From: Streptomyces dangxiongensis
GTDB taxonomy: Bacteria; Actinomycetota; Actinomycetes; Streptomycetales; Streptomycetaceae
Length of the DNA stretch: 64,000 nucleotides
NCBI RefSeq assembly: GCF_003675325.1
Contig: NZ_CP033073.1
Location: forward strand, 620,001-684,000
Direction: 5' to 3'
This document shows, in pieces, positions 42,574-52,724 of the stretch; position 1 is the first letter of the stretch; each line of letters begins with the position of its first letter. The notes below the pieces were generated by a model. The model searched no databases, had not been told where the DNA came from, and saw only the letters and a list, made by a program, of their open reading frames with translations. Both the position numbers and the translations under genes were made by a program.

Positions 42574-43491
42574 CTACCAGCCGCGCGCCGCCGTCAGCAG
42601 CAGGTCGCGGACGCGGGCCACGTCCGGATTGTCGGAGGCGGCGCCGGGACGCTGCACGAGGAAGCTGGTGTTGATCGGCGGATCCTCCGGTTCCAGCAGC
42701 GCCACCAGGGCGCCGGAGGCCAGCAGGTCCTGGCACAGATAGCGGGGCAGCACGCTGAACCCGGCGCCACCGGCCACGGCCGCGAGAACACCGCGCAGGT
42801 CGGGCACGGTCACGGCGGCGGTACGGGACAGCCGCCGGCCGAAGACGTGCCGCCAGTACCTGCGGGCGATCGGCAGATCCTCGGCGTACGTGACGAGCGG
42901 GACACCGTGCAGGACGGCGGGGTCCAGGGGGACGGAGGAGCCCTGCTGTTCCGGCAGCCGGTCGGCCCAGGCCGGGGCGGCGACCAGGACGAACTCCTCG
43001 TCCGCGAGGGGCACGGCGTGCAGCGTACGGCCGCGCGGGCGGGTCGTCGCGATCACCAGGTCGTGACGGCCGGCGCGCAGTTCCTCCAGCAGCGGATCGG
43101 TCAGCCCCGCCGACACCCGCAGCCGCAGCCCCTCGGCGACCAGCGGGGCGAGAGCCGGCAGCACGGTGGTGCAGAGGAACTCCGCGGGGCCGGCCAGGTG
43201 GACGGGCTCGGCGCGGGCACCGGCAGGCGGGGTGGGGCCGGCGACGACGGCCAGGTCGTCGAGGGGCGCGGCGATCCGGGCCGCCAGCTCGTCGGCCACC
43301 GGAGTGGGCGTGACCCCGCGCGGCAGCCGTTCGAACAGCTCACGGCCGGTCTGCCGTTCCAGCGCGCGCATCTGCGTCGTCACCGTCGGCTGCGACAGTC
43401 CGAGCAGGCGGGCGGCGCCGGTGAAGGAGCCGGAGCGGTAGACCGCGAGGAAGGTGCGCAGCAGGTTGAGGTCGGGTGAGGGGGTCTCCAC
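42574..43491 (-). CDS. LysR family transcriptional regulator
   Basis: A 305-residue LysR-type regulator from a GTG start. The winged HTH reads LNLLRTFLAVYRSGSFTGAARLLGLSQPTVTTQMRALE, the linker helix QTGRELFERLPRGVTPT, and an effector domain follows (HDLVIATTRPRGRTLHAVPL). It is divergent from the DJ-1/PfpI gene at 43641, and a clear inverted repeat occupies the gap, so it very likely controls that gene and itself. The effector is unknown; a reactive carbonyl or oxidative signal would fit the target. Confidence 0.92.
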   Translation of the reverse strand: METPSPDLNLLRTFLAVYRSGSFTGAARLLGLSQPTVTTQMRALERQTGRELFERLPRGVTPTPVADELAARIAAPLDDLAVVAGPTPPAGARAEPVHLAGPAEFLCTTVLPALAPLVAEGLRLRVSAGLTDPLLEELRAGRHDLVIATTRPRGRTLHAVPLADEEFVLVAAPAWADRLPEQQGSSVPLDPAVLHGVPLVTYAEDLPIARRYWRHVFGRRLSRTAAVTVPDLRGVLAAVAGGAGFSVLPRYLCQDLLASGALVALLEPEDPPINTSFLVQRPGAASDNPDVARVRDLLLTAARGW

Positions 43492-43524
43492 GGTCCGAGT
43501 ATCGCCGCAGGCTGTTCCCCTGAG

Positions 43525-43574
43525 CCATAGGAGATCCAATGCCTCTCATTCGTTACCGCATTGGATGTCTATGG
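43525..43574. promoter_or_regulatory. Long imperfect inverted repeat between LysR and DJ-1 genes
   Basis: CCATAG-x3-ATCCAATG (43525-43541) is mirrored by CATTGGAT-x2-CTATGG (43559-43574): 14 matching arm positions with a one-base offset in the arm spacer. The site fills the divergent gap 67 bases before the DJ-1 start and 34 bases before the LysR start, as expected for a LysR operator. Confidence 0.65.
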
Positions 43575-43640
43575 GCCTGATCGCCTACGTTCTCTTTCAC
43601 AGGCCCAAGCCCCTCGAAGACGGAACCCAGGAGACCCCTC

Positions 43641-44336
43641 ATGTCGAAAATCTTGTTCGTGATGACCGGCGCCGATCACTGGACGCTTGCCGACGGCACC
43701 GCGCACCCGACCGGCTTCTGGGCCGAGGAGGCCGTCGTCCCCTACCGTGCCCTCAGGGCCGCCGGTCACGAGGTCGTCGTCGCCACTCCGGGCGGTGTGG
43801 TCCCTCCGGTCGACCGGGCGAGCCTGGCCGCCGAGGTCAACGGCGGTCAGGAGAAGGCCGACGAGATCGCCCGAGCGGTGGAGGACATGGCCGAGCTGCG
43901 GACGCCCGTGAAGCTCGCCGAGGTGGACCTCGCCGACTTCGCCGCCGTGTTCTACCCGGGCGGGCACGGCCCCATGGAGGACCTGGCCGTGGACGCCGAC
44001 TCCGGCAGGCTGCTGACGGCGACCCTGGATTCCGGCAAGCCGCTGGCCGTGGTCTGCCACGGCCCGGCCGCCCTGCTCGCCGCGGTCCGGGCGGACGGCA
44101 CCAACGCCTTCGCCGGCTACCGCGTGGCAGCCTTCACCAACGAGGAGGAGACCCAGGGCGGTCTCGCCGGGCAGGCCAGGTGGCTGCTCGAGGACCGGCT
44201 GACCGAGGCGGGCGTCGAGGTGCGGACGGGCGAGCCGTGGGCGCCGCACGTGGTGGTCGACCGCACCCTGGTCACCGGCCAGAACCCGGCCTCCTCCGCT
44301 CCGGTCGCCGAGGAGCTGCTGAAGCGGCTGGGCTGA
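43641..44336 (+). CDS. DJ-1/PfpI family protein (HchA-like)
   Basis: A 231-residue DJ-1/ThiJ superfamily protein. The nucleophilic-elbow motif is VCHGPAALLAAV with the reactive cysteine, and the N-terminal active-site acid lies in THPTGFWAEEAVVPY (HchA/Hsp31-type glutamate). FYPGGHGPMEDL precedes it. Relatives act as glyoxalase III, deglycase or chaperone against methylglyoxal. Control by the divergent LysR regulator is likely. Confidence 0.92.
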   Translation: MSKILFVMTGADHWTLADGTAHPTGFWAEEAVVPYRALRAAGHEVVVATPGGVVPPVDRASLAAEVNGGQEKADEIARAVEDMAELRTPVKLAEVDLADFAAVFYPGGHGPMEDLAVDADSGRLLTATLDSGKPLAVVCHGPAALLAAVRADGTNAFAGYRVAAFTNEEETQGGLAGQARWLLEDRLTEAGVEVRTGEPWAPHVVVDRTLVTGQNPASSAPVAEELLKRLG

Positions 44337-44813
44337 CGTGGCGGGGGTGCGGGGTCCGAGTCGACAGGGGCCGAGCTGACACGGCTGAGCTGAGGGGTGA
44401 GGAGCCGGGGTGGGGCGGCCGCCCGCGACGCGCCACGGGCGCGACGCGGGCACGGTACGGGCGGCGCGGCTGGCCCGGCTGGCGGAGAAACTCGTCGGCC
44501 GGGACCCGCAACCTCGCTCGACCCCGAGCGACCGAAGGAACCCATGTCCCCACACCGCGCCCCGCACCCGAACCGCGCTCACAGGCTGCGCACCGTCCTG
44601 GGGGTCTCCGCCGTCGGCGCGGCCCTGGCCGTCGCCGAGCGCCCGGCCGCAAGGAGGCTGTGGGTCCGCCGTACCCCCCGGGGTACGGGCACTGCCGGAA
44701 GCGGGCCGCCCGTGCCGTGGCGGCGGAACACCGGACGGGCTGCCGGGGCACATGGAGCGAAATCCCGGAGACCGCGCACACCGTCCGGCCCGCGCACCGC
44801 TAAGTTGGGCGGC
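44337..44813. other. 477-bp gap before the pirin gene, no assigned gene
   Basis: A GAAGGAA-preceded ATG at 44544 opens a frame (MSPHRAPHPNRAHRLRTV, then a short hydrophobic run GVSAVGAALAVAE) that runs in register into pirin. The text is Arg/Pro-rich and unlike the pirin family, so I regard it as noncoding or an eroded small exported protein, not a pirin extension. Confidence 0.35.
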
Positions 44814-45779
44814 ATGAGCAACCTTGACCGCGCACCCGTGCCCAGCGTCTGCGGTGGCCGCGGCTTCGTCGTCGCCGAACCCGTGCGCGAGCTGCTGAGC
44901 CCCCGGCATGTGAAGCTGGGCGAGTCGACCGAGGTACGCCGGCTCCTGCCGAACCTCGGACGGCGCATGATCGGCGCGTGGGCGTTCGTCGACCACTACG
45001 GCCCCGACGACATCGCCGACCAGCCGGGCATGCAGGTGCCGCCCCACCCGCACATCGGGCTCCAGACGGTCAGCTGGCTGCACCAGGGCGAGGTGCTGCA
45101 CCGGGACTCCACGGGCAGCCGGCAGACGATCGGGCCCCGGCAGCTTGGCCTGATGACCTCGGGCCGCGCGATCAGCCACTCCGAGGAGACCCCGCGTCAG
45201 CACGCCCGCTTCCTGCACGGGGCCCAACTGTGGGTCGCCCTGCCCGACGAACACCGGCACACCGACCCGCGGTTCGAGTACCACCCCGAGCTGCCCGAGG
45301 TCACCGCGCCCGGACTGACCGCCACGGTGATCCTGGGCGAGCTGGACGGCTCCCGGTCGCCCGGTACGACGTTCACCCCGATCGTCGGCGCCGACCTCGC
45401 CCTCAGCGGGGGCACCGACGTACGCCTGCCGCTGGAACCGGACTTCGAGTACGGCGTACTGGCGATGTCCGGCGAGGTCCGCGTGGACGGGGTGCCGGTG
45501 CTGCCCGGCTCGATGCTCTACCTGGGCTGCGGACGGTCCGAACTCCCGCTGCGCGCCGAGTCGGACGCCGAGGTCATGCTCCTGGGCGGTGAGCCGTTCG
45601 CCGAGGAACTCCTCATGTGGTGGAACTTCGTCGCCCGCACCCAGGAGGAGATCGAACAGGCCCGCGCGGACTGGATGGAAGGATCCCGTTTCGGCGAGGT
45701 GAAGGGGTACGACGGCAACCCGCTGCCCGCCCCCGCGCTGCCACCGGTGCCGCTCAAACCACGCGGAAGGACCCGCTGA
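44814..45779 (+). CDS. Pirin family protein
   Basis: A 321-residue bicupin of the pirin family. The N-terminal cupin shows the metal-ligand cluster FVDHYGPDDI, PPHPHIGLQTVSWL and ISHSEETP, in which the H-x-H pair and later His/Glu bind Fe. The C-terminal domain starts GGTDVRLPLEPDFEYGVL and ends in the helix FVARTQEEIEQARADWMEG. Bacterial pirins act as quercetinases or interact with metabolic enzymes. The role here is unresolved. Confidence 0.92.
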   Translation: MSNLDRAPVPSVCGGRGFVVAEPVRELLSPRHVKLGESTEVRRLLPNLGRRMIGAWAFVDHYGPDDIADQPGMQVPPHPHIGLQTVSWLHQGEVLHRDSTGSRQTIGPRQLGLMTSGRAISHSEETPRQHARFLHGAQLWVALPDEHRHTDPRFEYHPELPEVTAPGLTATVILGELDGSRSPGTTFTPIVGADLALSGGTDVRLPLEPDFEYGVLAMSGEVRVDGVPVLPGSMLYLGCGRSELPLRAESDAEVMLLGGEPFAEELLMWWNFVARTQEEIEQARADWMEGSRFGEVKGYDGNPLPAPALPPVPLKPRGRTR

Positions 45780-46026
45780 CCGGCCAGAACGCCGCCCACG
45801 CCACTCTCCGTCCCTGACCGCGCCTCCACCTGCCCAGCCGCGGCGACCGCCCGTTGTCCGGGACCACCGGACCGTCCAGTCACCGTGGCATCGGCCGGTG
45901 GGCGGCGAGGTGCTCGGGGGCCTTGGTGTAGGTGTCCGTGCCGATCTCTCCCGAGGCGCGGCGCCACGAGGCGGTCGGTCCGGCTCCCGGACGCCATGCC
46001 ACCGCTTGCGCCGCGCCGCGTCTCAT

Positions 46027-46185
46027 TCAGGTGCCGGCACCGACGCCGCGCGAGCCCAGCACCAGCATCTCGGTGAAGGCCGCCGACTCGCACAGGACAT
46101 CGGCCACGGTCCCGGTCAGTTGCTCACCGACCACCTCGACACCGGGATGACGGAGGAGAATGCCTTCCGTGCGCTCGCGCACCAT
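46027..46185 (-). pseudogene. Universal stress protein remnant (second half only)
   Basis: From an ATG at 46185 a 52-residue frame reads VEVVGEQLTGTVADVLCESA and TEMLVLGSRGVGAGT. This is the centre and ATP-binding G-x-R-G region of a Usp domain. The first ~85 residues and the last strand are missing. Its stop overlaps an ATG (TGAATGA) that opens an unrecognised 48-residue frame to 45880. Together with the neighbouring CBS and Rv1733c-like remnants it indicates decay of a stress/dormancy gene group. Confidence 0.65.
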
Positions 46186-46371
46186 CTTGCGTCGCCCGGT
46201 GTTCGTACGGCTTGGCTGCCTGCAGCGGGCGCCGGGGTAAGGCTTCGCGGCACCGGTCCCAGGTGGCGCGATCCGATGCCGGCCACATGGGTCCGAGGGC
46301 CCCGGTCAGGTCCTGGCGGCCCGTGGCGTCGGACGCCGGACGAGCCCACGCTGGAAGCACCAGCACTCCAT

Positions 46372-46680
46372 GGAGTGGATCAGTCGGCGCCTCCGGTCTG
46401 CACGCTGCGCGGCATCGTCACCGACCGCGACCTCGCTCTGCGCGGCCTGTGCGGGGGCCTGGAACGCCGGACACGGGTGGAAAAGGTGTTGCCGACGCGG
46501 GTGGTCACCGTCGACGCGGACGGCGATCTCCAGGTGGCCTACCGCCGCCGCACGGGGGTGCGCCGTCGTCCCCTGCGGCGCGAGGGTGAGGCGGTGGGTG
46601 TGCTGACGATCGACGATCTGTTTCTCGATGCCTTCCGCCGCCCGGCCGACCTGCTGGGACCGGTCGCTGGAGTGTGCTTC
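46372..46680 (+). pseudogene. CBS-domain protein remnant
   Basis: The plus strand carries the second half of a first CBS motif and a second CBS motif: LRGIVTDRDLALRGLCGGLE, VVTVDADGDLQVAY, VGVLTIDDLFLDAFRRPADL. Intact actinobacterial CBS-pair proteins start about 50 residues earlier and end near this point. Here the N-terminal part is absent and the frame runs on without a stop into the antisense of the next gene, so both ends appear lost. Confidence 0.65.
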
Positions 46681-46841
46681 AGGAGCCGCCCGGCCTCCCC
46701 TCTCCGGCGGAACTCTGCGGATCCCGGGGTGCGGTTGCTGCCCGGTGACGAACTCGCGCTCGTGTCGCACCGGGCGACGCAGGAGATCCACGCGGCCTCC
46801 CAGTGGCCGGGGCCCGGCACCGATGTCGGCCCCCGGCGGCA

Positions 46842-47282
46842 TCACTTCTCCGCTGAGCGCACGATCACGACCGGGCAGCCCGCGTGCTGCGACACGTGCT
46901 GGCTGACAGAGCCCAGCAGGGCCCGCGCGAATCCGCCCCTGCCCCGGCTGCCCACGACCAAGGCCTCGGCTCCTTGCGCGGCCCGAAGCAGCACGTCGGC
47001 GGGGTTGCCGTGCACCACATGGGCCCGCACCGAGCCGGCCGCGTCCGCGCCGAGCACCTCGGTCAGCTCCTTCCGCATCTGTTGCCGAGTCTCGTCCTCG
47101 TCGACGTCCATGTCCACGGCCGGCCCCGACCAGCCGTACAGACCGGGCAGCTCCCACACGGCGACCGCGTCCACGGTGCCGCCGATCACGCCGGCGTAAC
47201 GCACGGCCCACCGCAGCGCCTCGTAGGAGCACTGCGAGCCGTCGACGCCGACCACCACTTTCCGGGAGACCTCCTCGTCCAT
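46842..47282 (-). CDS. Universal stress protein (UspA family)
   Basis: A 146-residue single-Usp-domain protein. It opens KVVVGVDGSQCSYEALRWAV and has the ATP-binding motif VVGSRGRGGFARALLGSVS (G-x2-G-x9-G-S), closing HAGCPVVIVR. The domain is complete, unlike its neighbours. Usp proteins bind ATP and act under hypoxia, starvation or redox stress. The start at 47282 has GGAGAGG upstream. Confidence 0.9.
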   Translation of the reverse strand: MDEEVSRKVVVGVDGSQCSYEALRWAVRYAGVIGGTVDAVAVWELPGLYGWSGPAVDMDVDEDETRQQMRKELTEVLGADAAGSVRAHVVHGNPADVLLRAAQGAEALVVGSRGRGGFARALLGSVSQHVSQHAGCPVVIVRSAEK

Positions 47283-47418
47283 ACGTCCCACCTCTCCTTC
47301 GACGTGTGCGCACACCTGGCCACCGCGGCGGCCACCTCTGTTCCCTACCTACGCTGCGGGACACATCGCCACCCCGCCAGAGCAGGACACGGCGGCGGCA
47401 TGACGCGGGATGCTGCCG

Positions 47419-47797
47419 TCAGCGGCGGTAGCGCATCGCCCAGCCGGGGCCCACGCGTGCCCACTCACGGTCCCACCGGGAGAGGCGGCGGCGGTCCATG
47501 AACCAGCCGACGGCCCGCCACACGCCGTGTGCGGTGGCCACGCCGCCGAAGGCCGCCGCGAAAGCCACCGCCATACCTGCGGACCGCTATGAAGCCAGGC
47601 CCGCACCGGCGCGACACCCGTGTGGCTGCCCGACCGGTCGTACTGACGGCGACGGCCGTCAGGAAGACACGGAGTCTGCGCTCCAGCCGGTCCAAGGGCC
47701 GTTCGAGGAGGTTCGGGACCCCATCCGGCCCCTGCGGGGTCCGCTTGCCTCGCGGGCCGGAGACAGGCCGTTCGCCGGGAAGACGCGGTATCGACAT
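47419..47797 (-). pseudogene. Rv1733c-like membrane protein remnant
   Basis: The end reads VWRAVGWFMDRRRLSRWDREWARVGPGW (shown in part: RLSRWDREWARVGP), the signature C-terminus of the actinobacterial Rv1733c family. In another frame just upstream, NLLERPLDRLERRLRVFLTA resembles the family N-terminus with its first membrane helix. The extracellular middle domain is missing and the two parts are out of frame. The family is part of dormancy-type stress regions in mycobacteria and Streptomyces. Confidence 0.6.
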
Positions 47798-47950
47798 GCA
47801 CGGCCTCCGGTGCGGAGTCGAGGGTTCCGTGTGTGCCTCCACCGTCCCGCTCCGCGCACCCGCCGGGGTAGGGGCCCCACGGCCCTCCTGGATGCCGTTC
47901 GGCCCCGACGAACAGGACGCCAGCGGAGCGCCGACGGTGCGCGGGTGCCG

Positions 47951-48958
47951 TCACATCATCGTGACGACGACCTTCCCGGCCTTCGGGCGCCCTTTCTCGA
48001 CGTACTCCAGAGCCTCCGGGATCGATGCGAAAGGGAAGACGCGGTCGACGACGGGCCGGATGTGTCCGGCGTCGACGAGCGCGGCCAGCTCGCGCAGTTG
48101 GTGCCCGCTCGCCCTCATGAACAGGAACTCGTACGTCGCATGACGGCGCCGGGCCCTGCGTCGGGTGCGGAAGCTCAGCGCGGCCATGGCCGTCCGCAGG
48201 ATCGGATTCGCACCCAGCTCCCTGGCGAAGGCGGCGTCGGGAGGGCCGGCGATGCTGATGACCTTCCCGCCGGGCTTGAGCACGCGCAGGGACTTCTCGA
48301 CGTTCTCGCCGCCGAGTGGGTCGAGGACGATGTCGTAGTCGTGCAGAACCGTTTCGAACGCCTGCTTCTTGTAGTCGACGACGACGTCCGCACCCAGGCT
48401 CTTCACCAGGTCGACGTTGGCCGTACCGGTGGTCGTGGCCACACGCGCACCCAGATGTCTCGCCAACTGGACGGCGATGGTGCCCACGCCGCCGGAGCCC
48501 GCGTGGACGAGGACCTTCTGGCCCGGCCGCACACGTGCCCGTTCGACGAGGGCCTGCCACGAGGTCAGGGCGACCAGCGGGAGGGACGCGGCCTCCTCCA
48601 TCGTCAGCGTGACCGGTTTGACGGCCACGTCGTCCTGGTGGACGGCGATCAGCTCGGCGAACGTGCCGATCCGGTCCTTGTCGGGACGCGCGTACACCTC
48701 GTCGCCCACCGAGAACCGCGTCACCGCCGTACCCACCTCGACCACCGTCCCGGCCAGGTCGTTGCCCAGGACGAACGGGACCCGGTACGGCAGGATCGCC
48801 TTGAACTCCCCGTCCCGGATCTTGAGGTCGAGCGGGTTGACGCTCGCGGCGTGGATCCGGACCAGGACGTCGTCCGCGCCCACCTGCGGCCGCGGCACGT
48901 CATCGGCACGCACGCCGGCCTTGTCGCCGTAGCGCTCGACCCTGAAGGCCTTCATCAT
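47951..48958 (-). CDS. NADP-dependent MDR oxidoreductase
   Basis: A 335-residue zinc-independent medium-chain reductase (QOR/AdhP-like): ASVNPLDLKIRDGEFK, LGNDLAGTVVEVG, HAGSGGVGTIAVQLARHLGARV (nucleotide-binding) and FPFASIPEALEYVEKGRPKAGKVVV. No zinc cysteines are seen. It is downstream of the SDR at 48983 with 24 bases between, so both are probably transcribed together from the TetR-controlled promoter at 49.7 kb. Confidence 0.9.
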   Translation of the reverse strand: MMKAFRVERYGDKAGVRADDVPRPQVGADDVLVRIHAASVNPLDLKIRDGEFKAILPYRVPFVLGNDLAGTVVEVGTAVTRFSVGDEVYARPDKDRIGTFAELIAVHQDDVAVKPVTLTMEEAASLPLVALTSWQALVERARVRPGQKVLVHAGSGGVGTIAVQLARHLGARVATTTGTANVDLVKSLGADVVVDYKKQAFETVLHDYDIVLDPLGGENVEKSLRVLKPGGKVISIAGPPDAAFARELGANPILRTAMAALSFRTRRRARRRHATYEFLFMRASGHQLRELAALVDAGHIRPVVDRVFPFASIPEALEYVEKGRPKAGKVVVTMM

Positions 48959-48982
48959 CGTCTCCGTCCCGTGGGTGCGTGC

Positions 48983-49669
48983 TCAGGCCGCGGTCGGCGC
49001 CGTGGCCAGGCCCTTCTTGACGAGGCGGGTGATGTCGTCGGCGAGGATCTCGGGCAGGCCCTGCTCGATGCCGTTCAGGGCCTGGGTGGCGACGTCGGCG
49101 GGGTCGGCCTTCTGATCGGCCGGGACGACAGTGGCCATGTCGGTGTCCATGTATCCGACGTGCAGTGCCGAGACGGTGATGCCGCGGGGCGCCAGCTCCT
49201 CGCGGGCGGCGTCGGTCAGCGCCCAGGCCGCGGCCTTGGCTGCCGCGTAGGCCCCGAGGTCGGCGGGGTGCAGCCACGACAGGACGGACAGGACGTTGAG
49301 CACGGCCCCGCCGCCGTTGCCCTCGATGACCGGGGCGAACGTCCGGGTGACGGCGAGCGGCCCGTAGAAGTTGGTGTCCATCTCCAGGCGCACCATGTCC
49401 GGGTCGCCGGCGAGCAGCGGGGTGGCAGTGGAGATCCCCGCGTTGTTCACCAGCAGCGTCACGTCGGAGGCGATGCGCGCCGCGGCCCGGATCGACTCCT
49501 CGTCGGTCACGTCCAGGCGGAGCGGGGTGACGCCGGGCAGGTCCACGCTCTCGGGGCGGCGGGCCGCCGCGTAGACCTTGGCTCCGCGCTCCATTAGCTG
49601 GGTGGCCAGGTGGCGTCCCAGGCCCCGGTTGGCGCCTGTGACCACGGCGACGGCGTTCTTCAGTTCCAT
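48983..49669 (-). CDS. Short-chain dehydrogenase/reductase
   Basis: A 228-residue classical SDR. The cofactor motif is VVTGANRGLGRHLATQL; NNAGI follows; the catalytic Ser is in NVLSVLSW and the Tyr-Lys pair in GAYAAAKAAAWAL. It is divergent from the TetR regulator at 49782, with an operator-like palindrome in between. A reductive role on a carbonyl compound, shared with the MDR partner, is likely. Confidence 0.9.
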   Translation of the reverse strand: MELKNAVAVVTGANRGLGRHLATQLMERGAKVYAAARRPESVDLPGVTPLRLDVTDEESIRAAARIASDVTLLVNNAGISTATPLLAGDPDMVRLEMDTNFYGPLAVTRTFAPVIEGNGGGAVLNVLSVLSWLHPADLGAYAAAKAAAWALTDAAREELAPRGITVSALHVGYMDTDMATVVPADQKADPADVATQALNGIEQGLPEILADDITRLVKKGLATAPTAA

Positions 49670-49713
49670 GTCTGCTCCCTGCGGGCTGCAGCCTAGATTC
49701 GGGCCGCGTGAAA

Positions 49714-49735
49714 TTAGATGATGGATGAAATCTAA
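49714..49735. promoter_or_regulatory. TetR operator candidate between the SDR and TetR genes
   Basis: TTAGAT and ATCTAA are perfect complements with a 10-base spacer, in an AT-rich gap. ATGATG (about 49718) and CATCAT (about 49738) form a second overlapping inverted repeat. The position between divergent starts fits autoregulation by TetR plus control of the SDR/MDR pair. Confidence 0.55.
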
Positions 49736-49781
49736 ACTCATCATAGAATAGATGGCGTCCGACATCAATGGGAGGTGGCCG

Positions 49782-50342
49782 ATGGGTCGCGTGTCACAGG
49801 CTCAGGCGCAGGAGAACCGGCAGCGGGTCGTGGAGACCGCCTCCCGGCTGTTCCGCGAACAAGGCACCCACGTCAGCGTCGCCGACCTCATGAAGGCCGC
49901 CGGCCTGACTCACGGCGGCTTCTACAAGCAGTTCGCCTCCAAGGACGCCCTCGTCGACGAGGCCACCGCGCACGCCTTCGACGAACTCGCCCGGCTCCAC
50001 ACGGCCGGGATCGAGCGGCATGCCGGACAACACGACGCCGCCCAGCGGGAGGTGATCGACACCTACCTCTCCGTCGAGCACCGCGACAACGCGGCGGACG
50101 GCTGCCCCGTCGCCGGGCTCGCCGCCGACATGGCGCGCGCGGACGGCAACGACGAGGCCCACCGCGTCTACGCCGAGGGTGTGCGCGCCTTCGCCGAGGC
50201 GCTCGCCACCGAGGACCAGGACGGCATCACCCGGCTGTGCACCATGCTCGGAGCCCTCGTCCTGGCCCGCGCCACCAAGGACTCCCCGCTCTCGGAGGAG
50301 ATCCTCACCACCGCGCGCGCGGCCTTGACGGAATCCGGCTGA
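49782..50342 (+). CDS. TetR family transcriptional regulator
   Basis: A 186-residue TetR-type regulator. The HTH is RQRVVETASRLFREQGTHVSVADLMKAAGLTHGGFYKQFASKDALVDEA (shown here in parts: ADLMKAAGLTHGGFYKQF). The ligand domain contains AADGCPVAGLAADMAR, typical of the YcdC/TetR_C_16-like group. Start 49782 is preferred for its GGAGG; an ATG at 49752 would lie within the operator side. It probably controls the divergent SDR and MDR genes. Confidence 0.9.
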   Translation: MGRVSQAQAQENRQRVVETASRLFREQGTHVSVADLMKAAGLTHGGFYKQFASKDALVDEATAHAFDELARLHTAGIERHAGQHDAAQREVIDTYLSVEHRDNAADGCPVAGLAADMARADGNDEAHRVYAEGVRAFAEALATEDQDGITRLCTMLGALVLARATKDSPLSEEILTTARAALTESG

Positions 50343-50473
50343 ACCGGAGCGGTCTTCCCTCCCGGGCCCGCCCGGCAACCACTGCTTCCCGGGGCACGCC
50401 GGCCGGTACGCCGTGCCTCCAGGATTCGGGGGAACGCGGTGCGGCCGGCGCCTCCGATCCGGCAGGTGGCTTG

Positions 50474-51324
50474 TCATTCCGGGCGCTTGAAGCGGTGGGC
50501 GGCCCAGAGGAGGGCCATCGTGCCACCGGCGAGGAGGAGGGCGGCTTCGAGGGTGAGGGGAGGTTGCCAGCCGGCCCATTCGATGCCTGCGACGGCTCTC
50601 TGGTCCGGTGCCCGCAGGGCGATGCAGCCGCGGAGCAGGTCCACTCCGTAGGCGAGCGGATTGGCATCGGCCAGTGCGCGGGCCCAGTCGGGCATCGCCC
50701 GCAGCGGGAAGAAGGCACCGGAGAGGAACAGCAGCGGCATCATCACCAGGCCGAGCATCAGGTGGAACGTCTCGGCTCTGCGGAGGCTCACGGCCAGGGC
50801 CAGGGCCAGGGCGGTGATGGTGAAGGAGGCCAGAATCATGCCGGCGAGGAGGAGCACCAGGAGCTGCGGGTCGTAGGGCAGGCCGACGACCCCGGCCAGG
50901 CCGAGGAGTACGGCGCCCTGCGCTGTGGCGGCCAGCGTGCCGCCGATGCAGCTTCCCAGGAGCAGGGTGGAGCGGCTGACCGGGGCCATCAGGAGTTCTC
51001 GCAGGTAACCCCTCTCCCGGTCGGTGATCAGCCGGACGCCGACGGTGATGGCGGGCATCTGTACCGTCATCATCAGCATCCCGGGGAACAGGTACGTCTG
51101 GTAGCCGACGCCCAGTGAGGCGCTGGGGATGAGAGCGGCCAGTCCGCCTCCCAGGATGAGGAGGTAGAGCACGGGCTGCACCAACATGAGCGCCGTGTGG
51201 GTGCGTTGCCCGGCCAGGCGGAGCAGATCGCGGTGGACCAGGGCGTGGACCGCGCGCAGTTCGTGCCGTAGGCGGGCCGGCCGTTCACTGCCGGAGGCGT
51301 CCGAGGTCTGGAGCGCGAGTGTGG

Positions 51325-51328
<4 letters not shown>
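50474..51328 (-). CDS. ABC-2 type permease of the lanthipeptide cluster (LanH/VenH-like)
   Basis: A 284-residue ABC-2 membrane protein with six hydrophobic segments: TALMLVQPVLYLLILGGGL, LFPGMLMMTVQMPAITVG, LLGSCIGGTLAATAQGAVLL, LLLAGMILASFTITALALAL, MMPLLFLSGAFFPL (the family LSGxFFP motif) and the final helix. It overlaps lanT by four bases (ATGA). With the ATPase it forms the exporter, likely for the lanthipeptide or for self-protection. Confidence 0.88.
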
Positions 51329-52388
<1,060 letters not shown>

Positions 52389-52392
<4 letters not shown>

Positions 52393-52565
52393 GAGGGCCG
52401 CTTGGGTGGCCGCGGGTTCACCGGCATGCGGCTGCCTGCGGTGTGGTCCTCACCCGCCGGTACGCACCAGGTGGGCCATGCCCCGGGCGTGGGCGGTAGC
52501 AGGGTGACCACTCCCTCGGCGGTCGGAGCGGTACGGATGTACGGGCGCAGGGCCAGGGGGCTCAT
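52389..52565 (-). CDS. 58-residue ORF of unknown function in the lanthipeptide cluster
   Basis: An ATG at 52565 opens a frame of 58 codons whose TGA overlaps the lanT ATG (ATGA), the same coupling seen between lanT and the permease. The product begins MSPLALRPYIRTAPTAEG and continues VVTLLPPTPGAWPTWC, then a Pro/Arg-rich tail ending PPKRPS. The opening resembles the first strand of PqqD-like proteins (LRPxIRT...GxVLL), but the conserved remainder is absent. It has one Cys and four Thr, four Ser-or-Thr positions near the middle. A weak GAG precedes the start. It may be a coupling peptide, an accessory factor or a decayed chaperone. Confidence 0.55.
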
Positions 52566-52724
52566 GTCGTCTCGTCGGCCTTACAGGTCGTGGGACCGGC
52601 GACGTCGCGGTCGCGGAGGCGGGGTCAGCCACGTGCGGCTCTCCGGCGCTTCTCGCCCGGTCACGGGGAACAGCAGGGGCTGCTGTCGGTGGGATGGCTG
52701 CGTCTGGAATCCGGCCGTCACTCC

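Noticed and set aside
44544..44813. N-terminal extension of pirin from an upstream in-frame ATG
   Set aside because: The added 90 residues are Arg/Pro-rich and unlike pirins, which start at the equivalent of 44814.
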